A stretch of 64,000 nt of DNA from Allobosea lathyri. GTDB lineage: Bacteria; Pseudomonadota; Alphaproteobacteria; Rhizobiales; Beijerinckiaceae. Made by a program: the position numbers and the translations under genes. The notes beneath the pieces were generated by a model, which saw only the letters and a list, made by a program, of their open reading frames with translations, did no database searches and was not told where the DNA came from. The stretch covers positions 248,001 to 312,000 of the forward strand of contig NZ_FNUY01000003.1 of NCBI RefSeq assembly GCF_900108245.1. Direction: 5' to 3'. This document shows, in pieces, positions 1 through 7,527 of the stretch. How positions within the stretch are numbered: the first letter of the stretch is position 1; the number at the start of each line of letters is the position of its first letter.

Positions 1-1154
1 CAGACCATGGCGATGCGCGGCACGTCCTGGCCCGATAGCAGGACGATGCGCTCACCCTTGTAGCCGGCCTCGATCAGCTCCTGCTTCAGCTTGGCGTAGT
101 CCTTGGGCGCCTTCAGTGCCTCGATGCCGGCTTCCGACGCCATCGCGGAGTTGCTGGGGAAGAAGCCCATGCTGGTCCTGACCACCTCGGGATCGCCGCC
201 GCAGACCGCGTTCATGCAGTCCTGCTGGTCGAGCGCTCTGAGGATGACACGCCGGATCGCCGGGTTGTTGAACGGCGCCTGGGTATGGTTCAGCCTGAGC
301 TGGCCGGCCATGCCGGAGGGGTCCTTGATCGCGACGACGATGTCGGGGTTCTTGCGCAGGGTGGGCAGCAGGTCGATCAGGGGCTGCTCGACCCAGTCGA
401 CCGCGCCGGTCTGAAGCGCCGAAATGGCGGTTGCCGGATCCGGCATGACCTGGAACTCGATCCTGTCGAGATAGGGCGTGCGCGGGCCGGCCATGAAGCT
501 CGGCGTTCCCGCTGAGCGCGGCACATAGCCTTCATGCCGGGCATAGACATGGCGGGCGCCCGGGATGCGCTCCTGCGGGACATAGCGGAACGGGCCGCTG
601 CCGATCACTTCGGGGATCTGCTTGAACGGATCGGTCTCCGCCAGCCGCTGCGGCATGATCGCGGCAACGAGCGCGCTTGGCCGTGCCAGCGCAGCCGGCA
701 GTAGCGGAAACGGCTTGCTGAGCCGGAAGACGATGGTGCGATCGTCGGGCGCCGAAATCTCGTCGGTCACTGCCATCAGCGACTGGCCGAAGGTGTCGCG
801 CACGCCCCAGCGCTTGATCGAGGCGACCGCGTCGCGCGCCAGCACCTTGCTCCCATCGTGGAAGACGAGGCCGGGACGCAGCGTCAGCGTCCAGCGCTTG
901 CCGTCATCGTCGACGACATGGCCCTCGACCATCTGCGGCTGCGGCTGCAGGCTTTCGTCCAGTCCGTAGAGCGTGTCCCAGACCAGCAATGCATGGGTGC
1001 GGGTCGAGTAGCCGGTCGTCCAGATCGGGTCGATGATCGCGACATCGGAATAGGGCACGAAGCGCAGGACCTTGTTGTCCTGCGCGCGCGCGATATTGGG
1101 CGCGGGCAGGAGTGCCGCAGCCGCGGAAGCTTTCAGAAACTGACGCCGATCCAT
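1..1154 (-). CDS. Peptide-type ABC transporter substrate-binding protein (C-terminus cut by window)
   Basis: The gene reads leftward off the window edge, so only the first 384 or so residues are visible. The N-terminus has a twin-arginine motif (MDRRQFLK) followed by an Ala-rich segment ending in ARAQ, which suggests Tat export to the periplasm. The rest has the layout of family 5 solute-binding proteins (DppA/OppA type): an early WTTGYSTRTHALLVWDTLY-like region, then blocks such as GRSP-type SGPFRYV and the LxxGAVDW motif. Such proteins capture peptides, glutathione or other small ligands for an ABC importer; the substrate cannot be read here. It lies 109 bp downstream of the GntR regulator on the same strand, so the two may be co-transcribed. 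Permease genes would lie outside the window to the left. Family assignment is sure, substrate unknown. Confidence 0.85.
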   Translation of the reverse strand, partial: MDRRQFLKASAAAALLPAPNIARAQDNKVLRFVPYSDVAIIDPIWTTGYSTRTHALLVWDTLYGLDESLQPQPQMVEGHVVDDDGKRWTLTLRPGLVFHDGSKVLARDAVASIKRWGVRDTFGQSLMAVTDEISAPDDRTIVFRLSKPFPLLPAALARPSALVAAIMPQRLAETDPFKQIPEVIGSGPFRYVPQERIPGARHVYARHEGYVPRSAGTPSFMAGPRTPYLDRIEFQVMPDPATAISALQTGAVDWVEQPLIDLLPTLRKNPDIVVAIKDPSGMAGQLRLNHTQAPFNNPAIRRVILRALDQQDCMNAVCGGDPEVVRTSMGFFPSNSAMASEAGIEALKAPKDYAKLKQELIEAGYKGERIVLLSGQDVPRIAMV

Positions 1155-1263
1155 TCGTATTCCCCTGTTTGATTGTCTGGTTGTCTCAATGGCGTCCGGC
1201 CTCTTCGGGCCTGTTCGCCGCTGATCTGGTTTTGGGCCCGTGCGCGTGGCCCAGGCCGCATGG

Positions 1264-1986
1264 TCACGGCAGATGGAGCGAGGCGGGTGCCGCCTGGCCG
1301 GTGCGACGCGGCGTCCCGTTCAGCAGATTGCCGGCGCGCAGGAATTCGGCGAGGCGCGGCGCCGTGCGCATGACGTGATCGCGCATCGTGATTTCCGCGA
1401 GGGCAGCGTCGCCCGTTCTCATCGCCTCGACGACGACATGCTGCGTCTTGGTGGCGGTCAGCGGCCTGTCGACGTGATGGAGCCAGACGCGCATATAGGG
1501 CTCGATCGCGATGTGCAGGGCCGAGATCTGCTTGACCAGCTTCGGCCGCCCGCTCAGCCCGCAGATATATTCGTGAAAGGCCTGGTGGTGCGCGAGCCAG
1601 TCGCCGCCGCCGGCTTCGCCGCTGCGCTCCATCCGCAGGAGAAACATGTCGAGCTCGGCCAGGACGCCTGCGTCGACACGCGGCATGGCCAAGCGGACCG
1701 CCAGCCCCTCCAGCACCGAGCGCATCTCGAAGGTCTCGAAGATCTCGTCGATCGTCAGGCCGGACACGACGCAGCCGCGGTTGGGCCGGATCACCACGAG
1801 CCCTTCATTGGCGAGCCGCTGGAAGGCTTCGCGCACCGGCATGCGGCTCATCGCCAGCTCCTGCGCGATCGTCTCGGGGATCAGGCGCACGCCCGGCTGA
1901 AAACGGCCGCTGCGGATGGCGTGGAGGATGGCGATATAGGCCTCGTCCTGGGCCGTGGCGACTGAGGCGTTACGTCCAAAGCTCAT
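1264..1986 (-). CDS. GntR family transcriptional regulator, FCD domain
   Basis: A 240-residue regulator. Residues about 15-75 form a winged helix of GntR type (RLIPETIAQELAMSRMPVREAF, then LVVIRPNRGCVV). The C-terminal half is an FCD ligand domain with the expected series of conserved histidines (AFHEYI, QHVVVEAM, RDHVMRT), which usually bind a metal and a small carboxylate. I chose the ATG at 1986 because AGGAG sits 8 nt before it; the frame stays open to 2079, but that longer version would translate through the 36-bp palindrome at 2030-2065. It probably represses itself and the downstream ABC binding protein, with a ligand that is the transported substrate or a breakdown product. That role is inference from position. 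Confidence 0.9.
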   Translation of the reverse strand: MSFGRNASVATAQDEAYIAILHAIRSGRFQPGVRLIPETIAQELAMSRMPVREAFQRLANEGLVVIRPNRGCVVSGLTIDEIFETFEMRSVLEGLAVRLAMPRVDAGVLAELDMFLLRMERSGEAGGGDWLAHHQAFHEYICGLSGRPKLVKQISALHIAIEPYMRVWLHHVDRPLTATKTQHVVVEAMRTGDAALAEITMRDHVMRTAPRLAEFLRAGNLLNGTPRRTGQAAPASLHLP

Positions 1987-2325
1987 GTCGGCGGCTCCTG
2001 ACGAGAGCCCGCGAAACAGGTCGCAGGCCATCATCTGCATCACTGGATACAGTGATGCAGATGATGTGAGGGAACTCAAGCCTTCGCTTGCTGCAATGCT
2101 GGCCGGAGGTGCCTGAATTTTCGGCCGATGCGTTTGCTTTGCCTACGCCGTCAGTTGCCGGCTGTGCTTGGAGGGCAGGTGCTCGGGTGATCGATGGCGG
2201 GCGGGCTCGGACCAGACCGATTTGACGAGCGGCGCCATGCGACCGGCGATATTGTCAGTCGTCGCCACGCGTCCATTCATTGGACCGGTCGTCGCCGCTG
2301 AACCATTCAACACGGAGACAGAAGC
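1987..2325. other. Intergenic region between GntR gene and alpha/beta hydrolase
   Basis: A 339-bp divergent intergenic stretch. Apart from the 36-bp palindrome at 2030-2065 it shows no convincing gene. The part at about 2240-2300 has two GTCGTCGCC copies. It should carry the promoters of both flanking genes, but no strong -35/-10 pair is evident by eye. Confidence 0.6.
2030..2065. promoter_or_regulatory. 36-bp perfect inverted repeat, likely GntR operator
   Basis: Two perfect 16-bp arms (ATCATCTGCATCACTG and its reverse complement) flank a 4-bp GATA centre, 44 bp upstream of the GntR start. Position and symmetry fit an autoregulatory operator for the adjacent GntR dimer. The core resembles the inverted-repeat operators of FCD-type GntR proteins, but the match to a specific consensus is not established. 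Confidence 0.65.
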
Positions 2326-3153
2326 ATGAGCAACGGCACCATCAAGACCAAGGACGGCACACACATCTTCTACCGGGACTGGGGCACCGGCCAACCGATC
2401 CTGTTCTCCCATGGCTGGCCGCTCAGCTCGGAAGCCTGGAATCCGCAGATGCTGTTCTTCGCGGAGAAGGGCTATCGCGTCATCGCTCATGACCGGCGTG
2501 GACATGGTCGTTCCGACCAGCCCTGGGACGGCAACAACATGGACCAGTATGCCGATGACCTGGCCGAGCTGATCGAGAAGCTCGACCTCAAGAACCTCGT
2601 CATGGTCGGCCACTCCACCGGCGGTGGCGAGGTCGTTCACTATATCGGCCGTCACGGCACCGGTCGTGTCGCGAAGGTGGTGCTTGTCGGCGCCGTTCCG
2701 CCGCTGATGCTGAAGACAGCTGCCAATCCCGAGGGCACGCCGATCGAGGTCTTTGACGGCATCCGCAAGGGTACGGCGGGCGATCGGTCGCAGTTCTTCA
2801 AGGACCTGACGATGCCGTTCTACGGTTTCAACAAACCGGGCGCGAAAATCAGCGAGGGCCTGCGCGAGTCGTTCTGGCTGCAGGGCATGGCCGGCAGCGT
2901 GAAGGGCCATTACGACTGCATCCACGAGTTCTCCGAGGTCGATTACACCGAGGATCTGAAGAAGATCGACAAGCCGACGCTCGTCATCCATGGCGATGCC
3001 GACCAGATCGTGCCGATCGCGGCCGCGGGGCTGAAAAGCGCCAAGATCGTGAAGGGAGCGACGCTGAAGGTGTATCCCGGAGCGCCCCATGGGCTCGCCG
3101 AGACCGACGCCGACACCTTCAACGCCGATGTGCTCGCTTTCATCAAGGGCTAA
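2326..3153 (+). CDS. Alpha/beta hydrolase, cofactor-free haloperoxidase/esterase type
   Basis: A complete 275-residue alpha/beta hydrolase. The nucleophile elbow is GHSTGG with Ser97, the acid is Asp226 in HGDADQIVP, and the base is His255 in PGAPHG, so the triad is complete. The oxyanion region [10 protein letters not shown] and the [12 protein letters not shown] block are typical of bacterial non-haem chloroperoxidases, which act mainly as esterases and can make peracids. No signal peptide is seen, so it is probably cytoplasmic. It stands alone, with the GntR gene divergent upstream and the MFS gene convergent downstream. True physiological substrate is unknown. Confidence 0.92.
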   Translation: MSNGTIKTKDGTHIFYRDWGTGQPILFSHGWPLSSEAWNPQMLFFAEKGYRVIAHDRRGHGRSDQPWDGNNMDQYADDLAELIEKLDLKNLVMVGHSTGGGEVVHYIGRHGTGRVAKVVLVGAVPPLMLKTAANPEGTPIEVFDGIRKGTAGDRSQFFKDLTMPFYGFNKPGAKISEGLRESFWLQGMAGSVKGHYDCIHEFSEVDYTEDLKKIDKPTLVIHGDADQIVPIAAAGLKSAKIVKGATLKVYPGAPHGLAETDADTFNADVLAFIKG

Positions 3154-3164
3154 TGCGTCGCGAG

Positions 3165-3193
3165 CAGAGGGCGCGCGACGGCCGCGTCCTCTG
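3165..3193 (+). terminator. Possible terminator after the hydrolase
   Basis: CAGAGGGCGCG and CGCGTCCTCTG form an 11-bp stem with one G-T pair and a 7-nt loop, followed by TCTTCCGTT. It lies 12 bp after the hydrolase stop, between convergent genes. The T-tract is weak. Confidence 0.4.
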
Positions 3194-3242
3194 TCTTCCG
3201 TTACGGTGCTGTTGCCGGTTGCGAACGCCGGCGGCAGTGCTG

Positions 3243-4559
3243 TCAGGCCGGTTGCACCTTCTGCTGGGCCATGCCGGTGCCGCGCAGGGTCGTCACGAAG
3301 GCCGCCGCGAAGAGGCATAGCGCGCCGGCAATGAAGAAGGCGGGCAGGTAGCTCTCGTAGACGGTCCTGCTGAAACCGGCGCCATAGGCCGCGAAGGCCG
3401 CTCCGAGCTGATGGCCGGCGAAGATCCAGCCGAAGACCAGATTGGTCTTTTCGCCGAACTTGTCGGCCGCGATCTTGATGGTCGGGGGCACCGTCGCGAC
3501 CCAGTCCAGGCCGTAGAACATGGCGAAGAGCGAGAGACCGTAGAAGGAGAAGTCGGTGAAGGGGAGATAAAGCAGCGAGAGCCCGCGCAGGCCGTAATAC
3601 CAGAACAGCAGCCAGCGGCTGTCGAAACGGTCGGACAGCCAGCCGGAGCCGACTGTGCCCGCGAAGTCGAAGATGCCGATCATTGCGAGCACGCCGGCTG
3701 CCGTCGTCGCGGCCATGCCGAAGTCGCCGCAGAGCGAAACGAAATGGGTCTGGACGAGGCCGTTGGTGCTGGCGCCGCAGATGAAGAAGGTGCCGAACAG
3801 GACCCAGAATGTGTGCGTGCGCGAGGCCTCCCGCAGGGCCACCAGCGGCGACATCAGCATCGCGCCGAAACCGCCTGCCGGGGGAGGGGCGGGAGCAAGG
3901 CTGTCGGAGCCGAAGGGCGCAAGGCCGATGTCGGACGGGCGGTCGCGCATCAAGGCGAGCACCGCCAGCGTCGCGACGACCAGCATGGCGAGCACGAGGA
4001 CGAGCGCACTGCGCCATCCGACGCTTTCGGTCAGGCTCGCCAGCAGCGGCAGGAAGACGAGCTGCCCAGTCGCCGTGCTCGCGGTCAGGAGGCCGACCAC
4101 GAGGCCGCGCCTGGCCTGGAACCAGCGCGTTGCGACGGTCGCGCCGAGCACCATCGCCGTGAGACCGGTGCCCAGCCCCACGACGATGCCCCAGAGCATG
4201 ACGAGGTGCCAGAGCTTGGTCATGAAGAACGAGCCCAGAATGCCGGACGCGATCAGCGTCAGGGCGACGCTCACGACCGGGCGAACCCCGAACCGGTTCA
4301 TGAACGCTGCCGCAAACGGCCCCATCAGCCCGAAGAGCAGAAGGCGGACGGCCAGGGCCGAGGAGATGTCGGCGGTGGCCCAGCCGAATTCACGCTGCAA
4401 CGGCCCGATCAGTACGCCGGGCGCCCCGACAGCTCCGGCGGTCACCAGCATGGTGAGGAAGGTGACGGCCGCGACGACCCAGCCATAATGCAGGCCGCGC
4501 CGCGCCATTGCCGCTGCAATGGCGGTGGATAATCCAGAAGGGCGAGCGGTTGCAGACAT
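3243..4559 (-). CDS. MFS transporter, monocarboxylate-transporter-like
   Basis: A 438-residue inner-membrane protein with about 12 hydrophobic segments. The start HYGWVVAAVTF, then GVLIGPLQREFGW and the N-terminal half layout, is typical of the MCT/OFA branch of the major facilitator family, whose members often carry organic acids or drugs. I chose ATG 4559 (GGAG 7 nt upstream) over ATG 4592, because the longer form would read through the operator at 4575-4596. The gene is downstream of and on the same strand as a MarR regulator, with the same operator before both, so it is very probably MarR-repressed and induced by its own substrate or a toxic compound. Substrate unknown. Confidence 0.9.
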   Translation of the reverse strand: MSATARPSGLSTAIAAAMARRGLHYGWVVAAVTFLTMLVTAGAVGAPGVLIGPLQREFGWATADISSALAVRLLLFGLMGPFAAAFMNRFGVRPVVSVALTLIASGILGSFFMTKLWHLVMLWGIVVGLGTGLTAMVLGATVATRWFQARRGLVVGLLTASTATGQLVFLPLLASLTESVGWRSALVLVLAMLVVATLAVLALMRDRPSDIGLAPFGSDSLAPAPPPAGGFGAMLMSPLVALREASRTHTFWVLFGTFFICGASTNGLVQTHFVSLCGDFGMAATTAAGVLAMIGIFDFAGTVGSGWLSDRFDSRWLLFWYYGLRGLSLLYLPFTDFSFYGLSLFAMFYGLDWVATVPPTIKIAADKFGEKTNLVFGWIFAGHQLGAAFAAYGAGFSRTVYESYLPAFFIAGALCLFAAAFVTTLRGTGMAQQKVQPA

Positions 4560-4574
4560 CACGATCTCCAGATT

Positions 4575-4596
4575 GCGGGTAGATACCCGCATATGC
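4575..4596. promoter_or_regulatory. MarR operator 1, before the MFS gene
   Basis: GCGGGTAGATACCCGC (4575-4590) is a perfect inverted repeat with a GA centre, extended by CATATGC. The 22-bp block matches the block at 5011-5032 before the MarR gene at 19 of 22 positions. It ends 16 bp before the MFS start codon, so bound repressor would block transcription or the ribosome site. Confidence 0.75.
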
Positions 4597-4608
4597 GAAA
4601 CAAAATAG

Positions 4609-5007
4609 TCAGAGTGCGTCCAATTCGGCGCGTAACTTTTGAGCCCGCTCTGTTCCCAGCCGAGCCTCGAAGGCTGCCTGAGCAGCCTCCCATAGCGGGA
4701 TGCCCTCGGTGATAGCAGCGCGCCCCGCCTCGGTCAGCGTGACCATGGCTTCGCGCTGATCCTTGCCGCGACCCAGCGCGACGAGATTCATGCGTTCGAG
4801 AACGCGGACATTGCGGCCGATCGTCGAACGGTCGAGTTCCGTCACGCGGCTGAGTTCGGTCAATTTCACCGGCGCGGCACGGCTGATCGACCGCAACAGG
4901 CTGAACTGCGCAGTGTTGATGCCGATGGGCGCCAGAGCCGCGTCGAAGCTCTCTGCGACTCTTCGAGCCGCGCGTCGCAATGTCGTGCAAAAACAGACTA
5001 TAGCCAT
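4609..5007 (-). CDS. MarR family transcriptional regulator
   Basis: A 132-residue winged-helix regulator. The opening CFCTTLRRAARRVAESFDAAL, then LAPIGINTAQFSLL, the recognition part LTELSRVTELDRSTIGRNVRVLE and the wing GRGKDQREAMVTLTEAG are all standard MarR. It has two cysteines at residues 5 and 7, which in this subfamily is common; whether they sense redox or metal here is not known. Start ATG 5007 fits homologue length but has no Shine-Dalgarno, and the operator ends only 3-4 bp before it; an in-frame ATG at 5028 lies inside the operator. The mRNA may be leaderless. It probably represses itself and the MFS gene about 50 bp downstream. Confidence 0.9.
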   Translation of the reverse strand: MAIVCFCTTLRRAARRVAESFDAALAPIGINTAQFSLLRSISRAAPVKLTELSRVTELDRSTIGRNVRVLERMNLVALGRGKDQREAMVTLTEAGRAAITEGIPLWEAAQAAFEARLGTERAQKLRAELDAL

Positions 5008-5010
5008 ATC

Positions 5011-5032
5011 GCGGGTATATGCCCGCATATGG
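5011..5032. promoter_or_regulatory. MarR operator 2, at the MarR start
   Basis: GCGGGTATATGCCCGC (5011-5026) is a near-perfect inverted repeat, followed by ATATGG. It is 19/22 identical to the site at 4575-4596. It touches the proposed MarR start codon, which points to tight autorepression. Confidence 0.7.
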
Positions 5033-5160
5033 GTAATGGCAAGAGCGGGCTGGCTTCGGGCGACTTTTCCGCGGGCCGTGCTAATTCTTCCGGGAGGTGA
5101 GGACCTTGCCGAGCCGCAACGGCAGAGCGTCTTGCCGTGGTACTGCCGGGAGTGCTGGTT

Positions 5161-5664
5161 TTGGATGAACTGAATCTGCTTCTCAGGTTGCTGGCCGGTA
5201 CGGCAGCGGGTGTCGCTGTCGGCTGGGAGCGCACGCTGAAGCATAAGAGCGCGGGAATCCGCACCTTCGGCCTCGTGGGACTGGGAACTGCAGCGGCGGC
5301 CGCGATCTTTGCAGGCAACGGGCATATCGATGCAGCCAGCCGCGTCGTTCAGGGCGTATTGACCGGCGTCGGCTTCCTCGGTGCCGGCGTCATCATCCGG
5401 CGCGACGGCGATCCCAATCCGCATGGTCTCACGACGGCAGCGGCGATATGGGTGACGGCTGCGCTGGGATGTGCGGCGGGGCTGGGCCAGTGGTGGATCG
5501 TGCTGGCGGCGACTGTTATCTCGCTTCTGCTGCTTTACATCGACCATACGGTCGAAGAGTTCATACAGCGTCGCCATGAAGGCGATCGCGGCCAGGTTCC
5601 GGCCGGGCGCGAAACTTCGCCCAAGGACGATCCGGGCGATCCGGGCGATCCTGCCGACTCGTGA
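5161..5664 (+). CDS. MgtC/SapB family membrane protein
   Basis: About 167 residues with four to five hydrophobic helices. It has the MgtC family core: LLAGTAAGVAVGWER near the N-terminus, KSAGIRTFGLVGLG, then GVLTGVGFLGAGVIIR and LTTAAAIWVTAALG. MgtC proteins of pathogens help survival at low magnesium and inhibit the F-type ATP synthase; most environmental members are uncharacterised. I prefer the TTG start at 5161 (GGGAG 8 nt upstream, homologues begin MDELNLLLRL-like); a GTG at 5137 would add 8 residues. The hydrophilic tail ends in a small repeat (DPGDPGDPADS) made by a 9-bp tandem repeat. It is divergent from the MarR gene. Confidence 0.88.
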   Translation: MDELNLLLRLLAGTAAGVAVGWERTLKHKSAGIRTFGLVGLGTAAAAAIFAGNGHIDAASRVVQGVLTGVGFLGAGVIIRRDGDPNPHGLTTAAAIWVTAALGCAAGLGQWWIVLAATVISLLLLYIDHTVEEFIQRRHEGDRGQVPAGRETSPKDDPGDPGDPADS

Positions 5665-5766
5665 TCGGGGAAAGCAGCGCGCGGGCGCTCAGCTCGCGTG
5701 GATTTTGAAGGGCGTTCCGCGAACCTTCCCGCTTGCCCCGCGTTGGACGAAGCAGGAGGACCCCTT

Positions 5767-6018
5767 ATGGCCGTCACTATGCATGCTCAGAGCGACCCTG
5801 GGTCGCCGGCAATTCCCAATCCGCCGCCGGAAGCGCCGCCTTTGACGCCGACCGAGGTGCCGCCGGCTCCGCCGGTCGAGTCGCCGCCCGACGAGGCGCC
5901 GCAGGGTATTCCTACCGAACCGCCGCCGGAATTGCCGCCCAACGCACCGCCGGAGGCTCCTCCGGCGACGCCTGTCGATCTGCCGCCGGCGCGCGATCCG
6001 CGCCAGCCACAGGAGTAG
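5767..6018 (+). CDS. Proline-rich mini-protein of unknown function
   Basis: An 83-residue protein with AGGAGGA 6 nt before ATG 5767, one of the best ribosome sites in the window, so I believe it is made. After a short start (MAVTMHAQSDPGSP) the rest is almost entirely Pro, Glu, Ala and Thr in irregular repeats of the type PPPEAPP, EVPPAPP, TEPPPELPPNAPP. No signal peptide, cysteine or membrane helix is seen. It would be acidic and disordered, an extended polyproline rod or spacer. Translating so many PPP and PP runs should need elongation factor P. It lies 103 bp downstream of the MgtC-like gene. Function unknown. Confidence 0.7.
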   Translation: MAVTMHAQSDPGSPAIPNPPPEAPPLTPTEVPPAPPVESPPDEAPQGIPTEPPPELPPNAPPEAPPATPVDLPPARDPRQPQE

Positions 6019-6035
6019 GTTTCAGAGCCCGATGC

Positions 6036-7424
6036 TCAGAGCGGCGGTGTATTGCCGTCGCCGAGGTCCCAATAAAGACCTGCCATCATCGCCAGCCCCT
6101 CGCGGGCAATCGCTACGGGCAGGTGCTCGTCGGGCGCGTGCTGCGAGCAGCCGGGATAAGAGTGCGGCACCCAGATCGTGCGCATGCCGACGATCTCCGA
6201 GAAGATGTCGTTGGGCAGCCCGCCGCCGAGATTGGGCAGCAGCGCCGGCTTCTTGTTGGTGCTTTTCGCGACGGACGCGAGCGCCCAGTGCACCCAGGCA
6301 TCATCGGGGTCGAGGCGGGTGGCGTTGAAGACGGCATCGCGCGCCTTGGTGACCTCGACCATGTCGAAGCCATGGCGCTTGAGATGGCGCTGCAGTGCGG
6401 GGATGACATCCTCGGGATCGATGCCGACGACGAAGCGAAGCGCGCAGCGGGCCCAGGCGCTGGGCGGCACCGCGTTGACCGGGGTTTCCGGAACGCCGGA
6501 CTTCATCGCCAGCACGTCGAAAGAGCACCAGCCAAAAACCTGCTCGGCCGGCGACAGGCCGGGCTCGCCCCATTCGGGATCGATCGCCGGGCCATCGGGG
6601 CCGCCATCGATCTCGCAATCGGCCAGCGCCTTGCGCACGGGCTCCGGCAGCTCCTTGGGCACCCATTCATGGATGCGGATCTGGCCGGTCGGCGAGGTGA
6701 TCGAGGCGATGGCGTGAGCAAGCTGGATTGCGGGATCGGAGAGGATGCCGCCCCAGTTGCCGGAATGGTGGCCGCCCTCGCGGGCGTTGATCGTGAGATC
6801 GAAGGTCACGCCGCCGCGAGCGCCGAGGAAGAGGGTCGGGCGCTCGGCATTGAGGCGCGGCCCGTCCGAGGCAATGAGCACGTCCGATTTGAACAGCTCC
6901 TTTTGCTCGGTGCAGAGCTCGCGCAGGCCCGGCGAGCCGCATTCCTCGCCCATCTCGATCAGGTATTTGGCGTTGAAGCCGAGCTTGCCGCGCGTCTCGA
7001 GCACGGCACGCAGCGCATTGAGGTTGATGACGTGCTGGCCCTTGTTGTCGACGACGCCGCGGCCGTACCAGCGGTCGCCGCGCTCGGTCAGCGTCCAGGG
7101 CGAGAGGCCCTCGCTCCATTGCGCGTCGAGGCCGCGAATGACGTCGCCATGCCCGTAGCCGAAGATGGTCGGCAGGCTCGGGTCCTCGATGCGCTCGGCG
7201 AAGAGGAAGGGGCCCTTGGCGCGCGGATGCGTCAGCGTCTTGCAGGTGAAGCCGAGCTTCTCCAGCAGCGGCCGCATCTCGTTTTCGAGATAATCGGCGA
7301 GGACCGGCGCGCGCTCGGGGTTCTGGCTTTCGGTCGGCATGGCGACAAGCCGCGTGAGATCGCTCTTGAAGCTGCCGGAGTCGAAATAGTCTTGCGCATG
7401 CGCGATGGCCTGGGCGCGGGTCAT
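6036..7424 (-). CDS. M20 family metallopeptidase
   Basis: A 462-residue dizinc hydrolase of the M20 (ArgE/DapE/carnosinase-like) family. Metal ligands and catalytic residues are in place: His92 and Asp94 in GYGHGDV, Asp126 in GVVDNKG, Glu160-Glu161 in EMGEECGS, Asp187 in ASDGPR, and His429 in SQHAPDEH. The dimerisation lid lies between. No export signal is seen, so it probably cleaves dipeptides or N-acyl amino acids in the cytoplasm. GGAG stands 7 nt before the start. It is the last gene of a unit with a peptide ABC binding protein and two permeases, which supports hydrolysis of the imported peptide; exact substrate is inference. Confidence 0.93.
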   Translation of the reverse strand: MTRAQAIAHAQDYFDSGSFKSDLTRLVAMPTESQNPERAPVLADYLENEMRPLLEKLGFTCKTLTHPRAKGPFLFAERIEDPSLPTIFGYGHGDVIRGLDAQWSEGLSPWTLTERGDRWYGRGVVDNKGQHVINLNALRAVLETRGKLGFNAKYLIEMGEECGSPGLRELCTEQKELFKSDVLIASDGPRLNAERPTLFLGARGGVTFDLTINAREGGHHSGNWGGILSDPAIQLAHAIASITSPTGQIRIHEWVPKELPEPVRKALADCEIDGGPDGPAIDPEWGEPGLSPAEQVFGWCSFDVLAMKSGVPETPVNAVPPSAWARCALRFVVGIDPEDVIPALQRHLKRHGFDMVEVTKARDAVFNATRLDPDDAWVHWALASVAKSTNKKPALLPNLGGGLPNDIFSEIVGMRTIWVPHSYPGCSQHAPDEHLPVAIAREGLAMMAGLYWDLGDGNTPPL

Positions 7425-7460
7425 GGGCGGTCTCCGTGAGCTATGAGCGAGAGTTATCGC

Positions 7461-7512
7461 CAGCCCTCATCCTTCGAGACGCCGCTTTCGCGGCTCCTCA
7501 GGATGAGGGCTG
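7461..7512. repeat. Palindromic intergenic repeat, family B copy 1
   Basis: CAGCCCTCATCC and its exact reverse complement enclose a second inner stem (GCCGC/GCGGC). The TTCGAGAC motif after the left arm is shared with the element at 18567-18626. It sits between the M20 gene and the permease gene and could form a strong RNA hairpin inside the operon transcript. Confidence 0.75.
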
Positions 7513-7527
7513 AGGGTATTTGGAACA

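Noticed and set aside
2143..4017. Open frame of 624 codons on the minus strand
   Set aside because: Overlaps the hydrolase antisense and the MFS gene in another frame; Arg-rich shadow.
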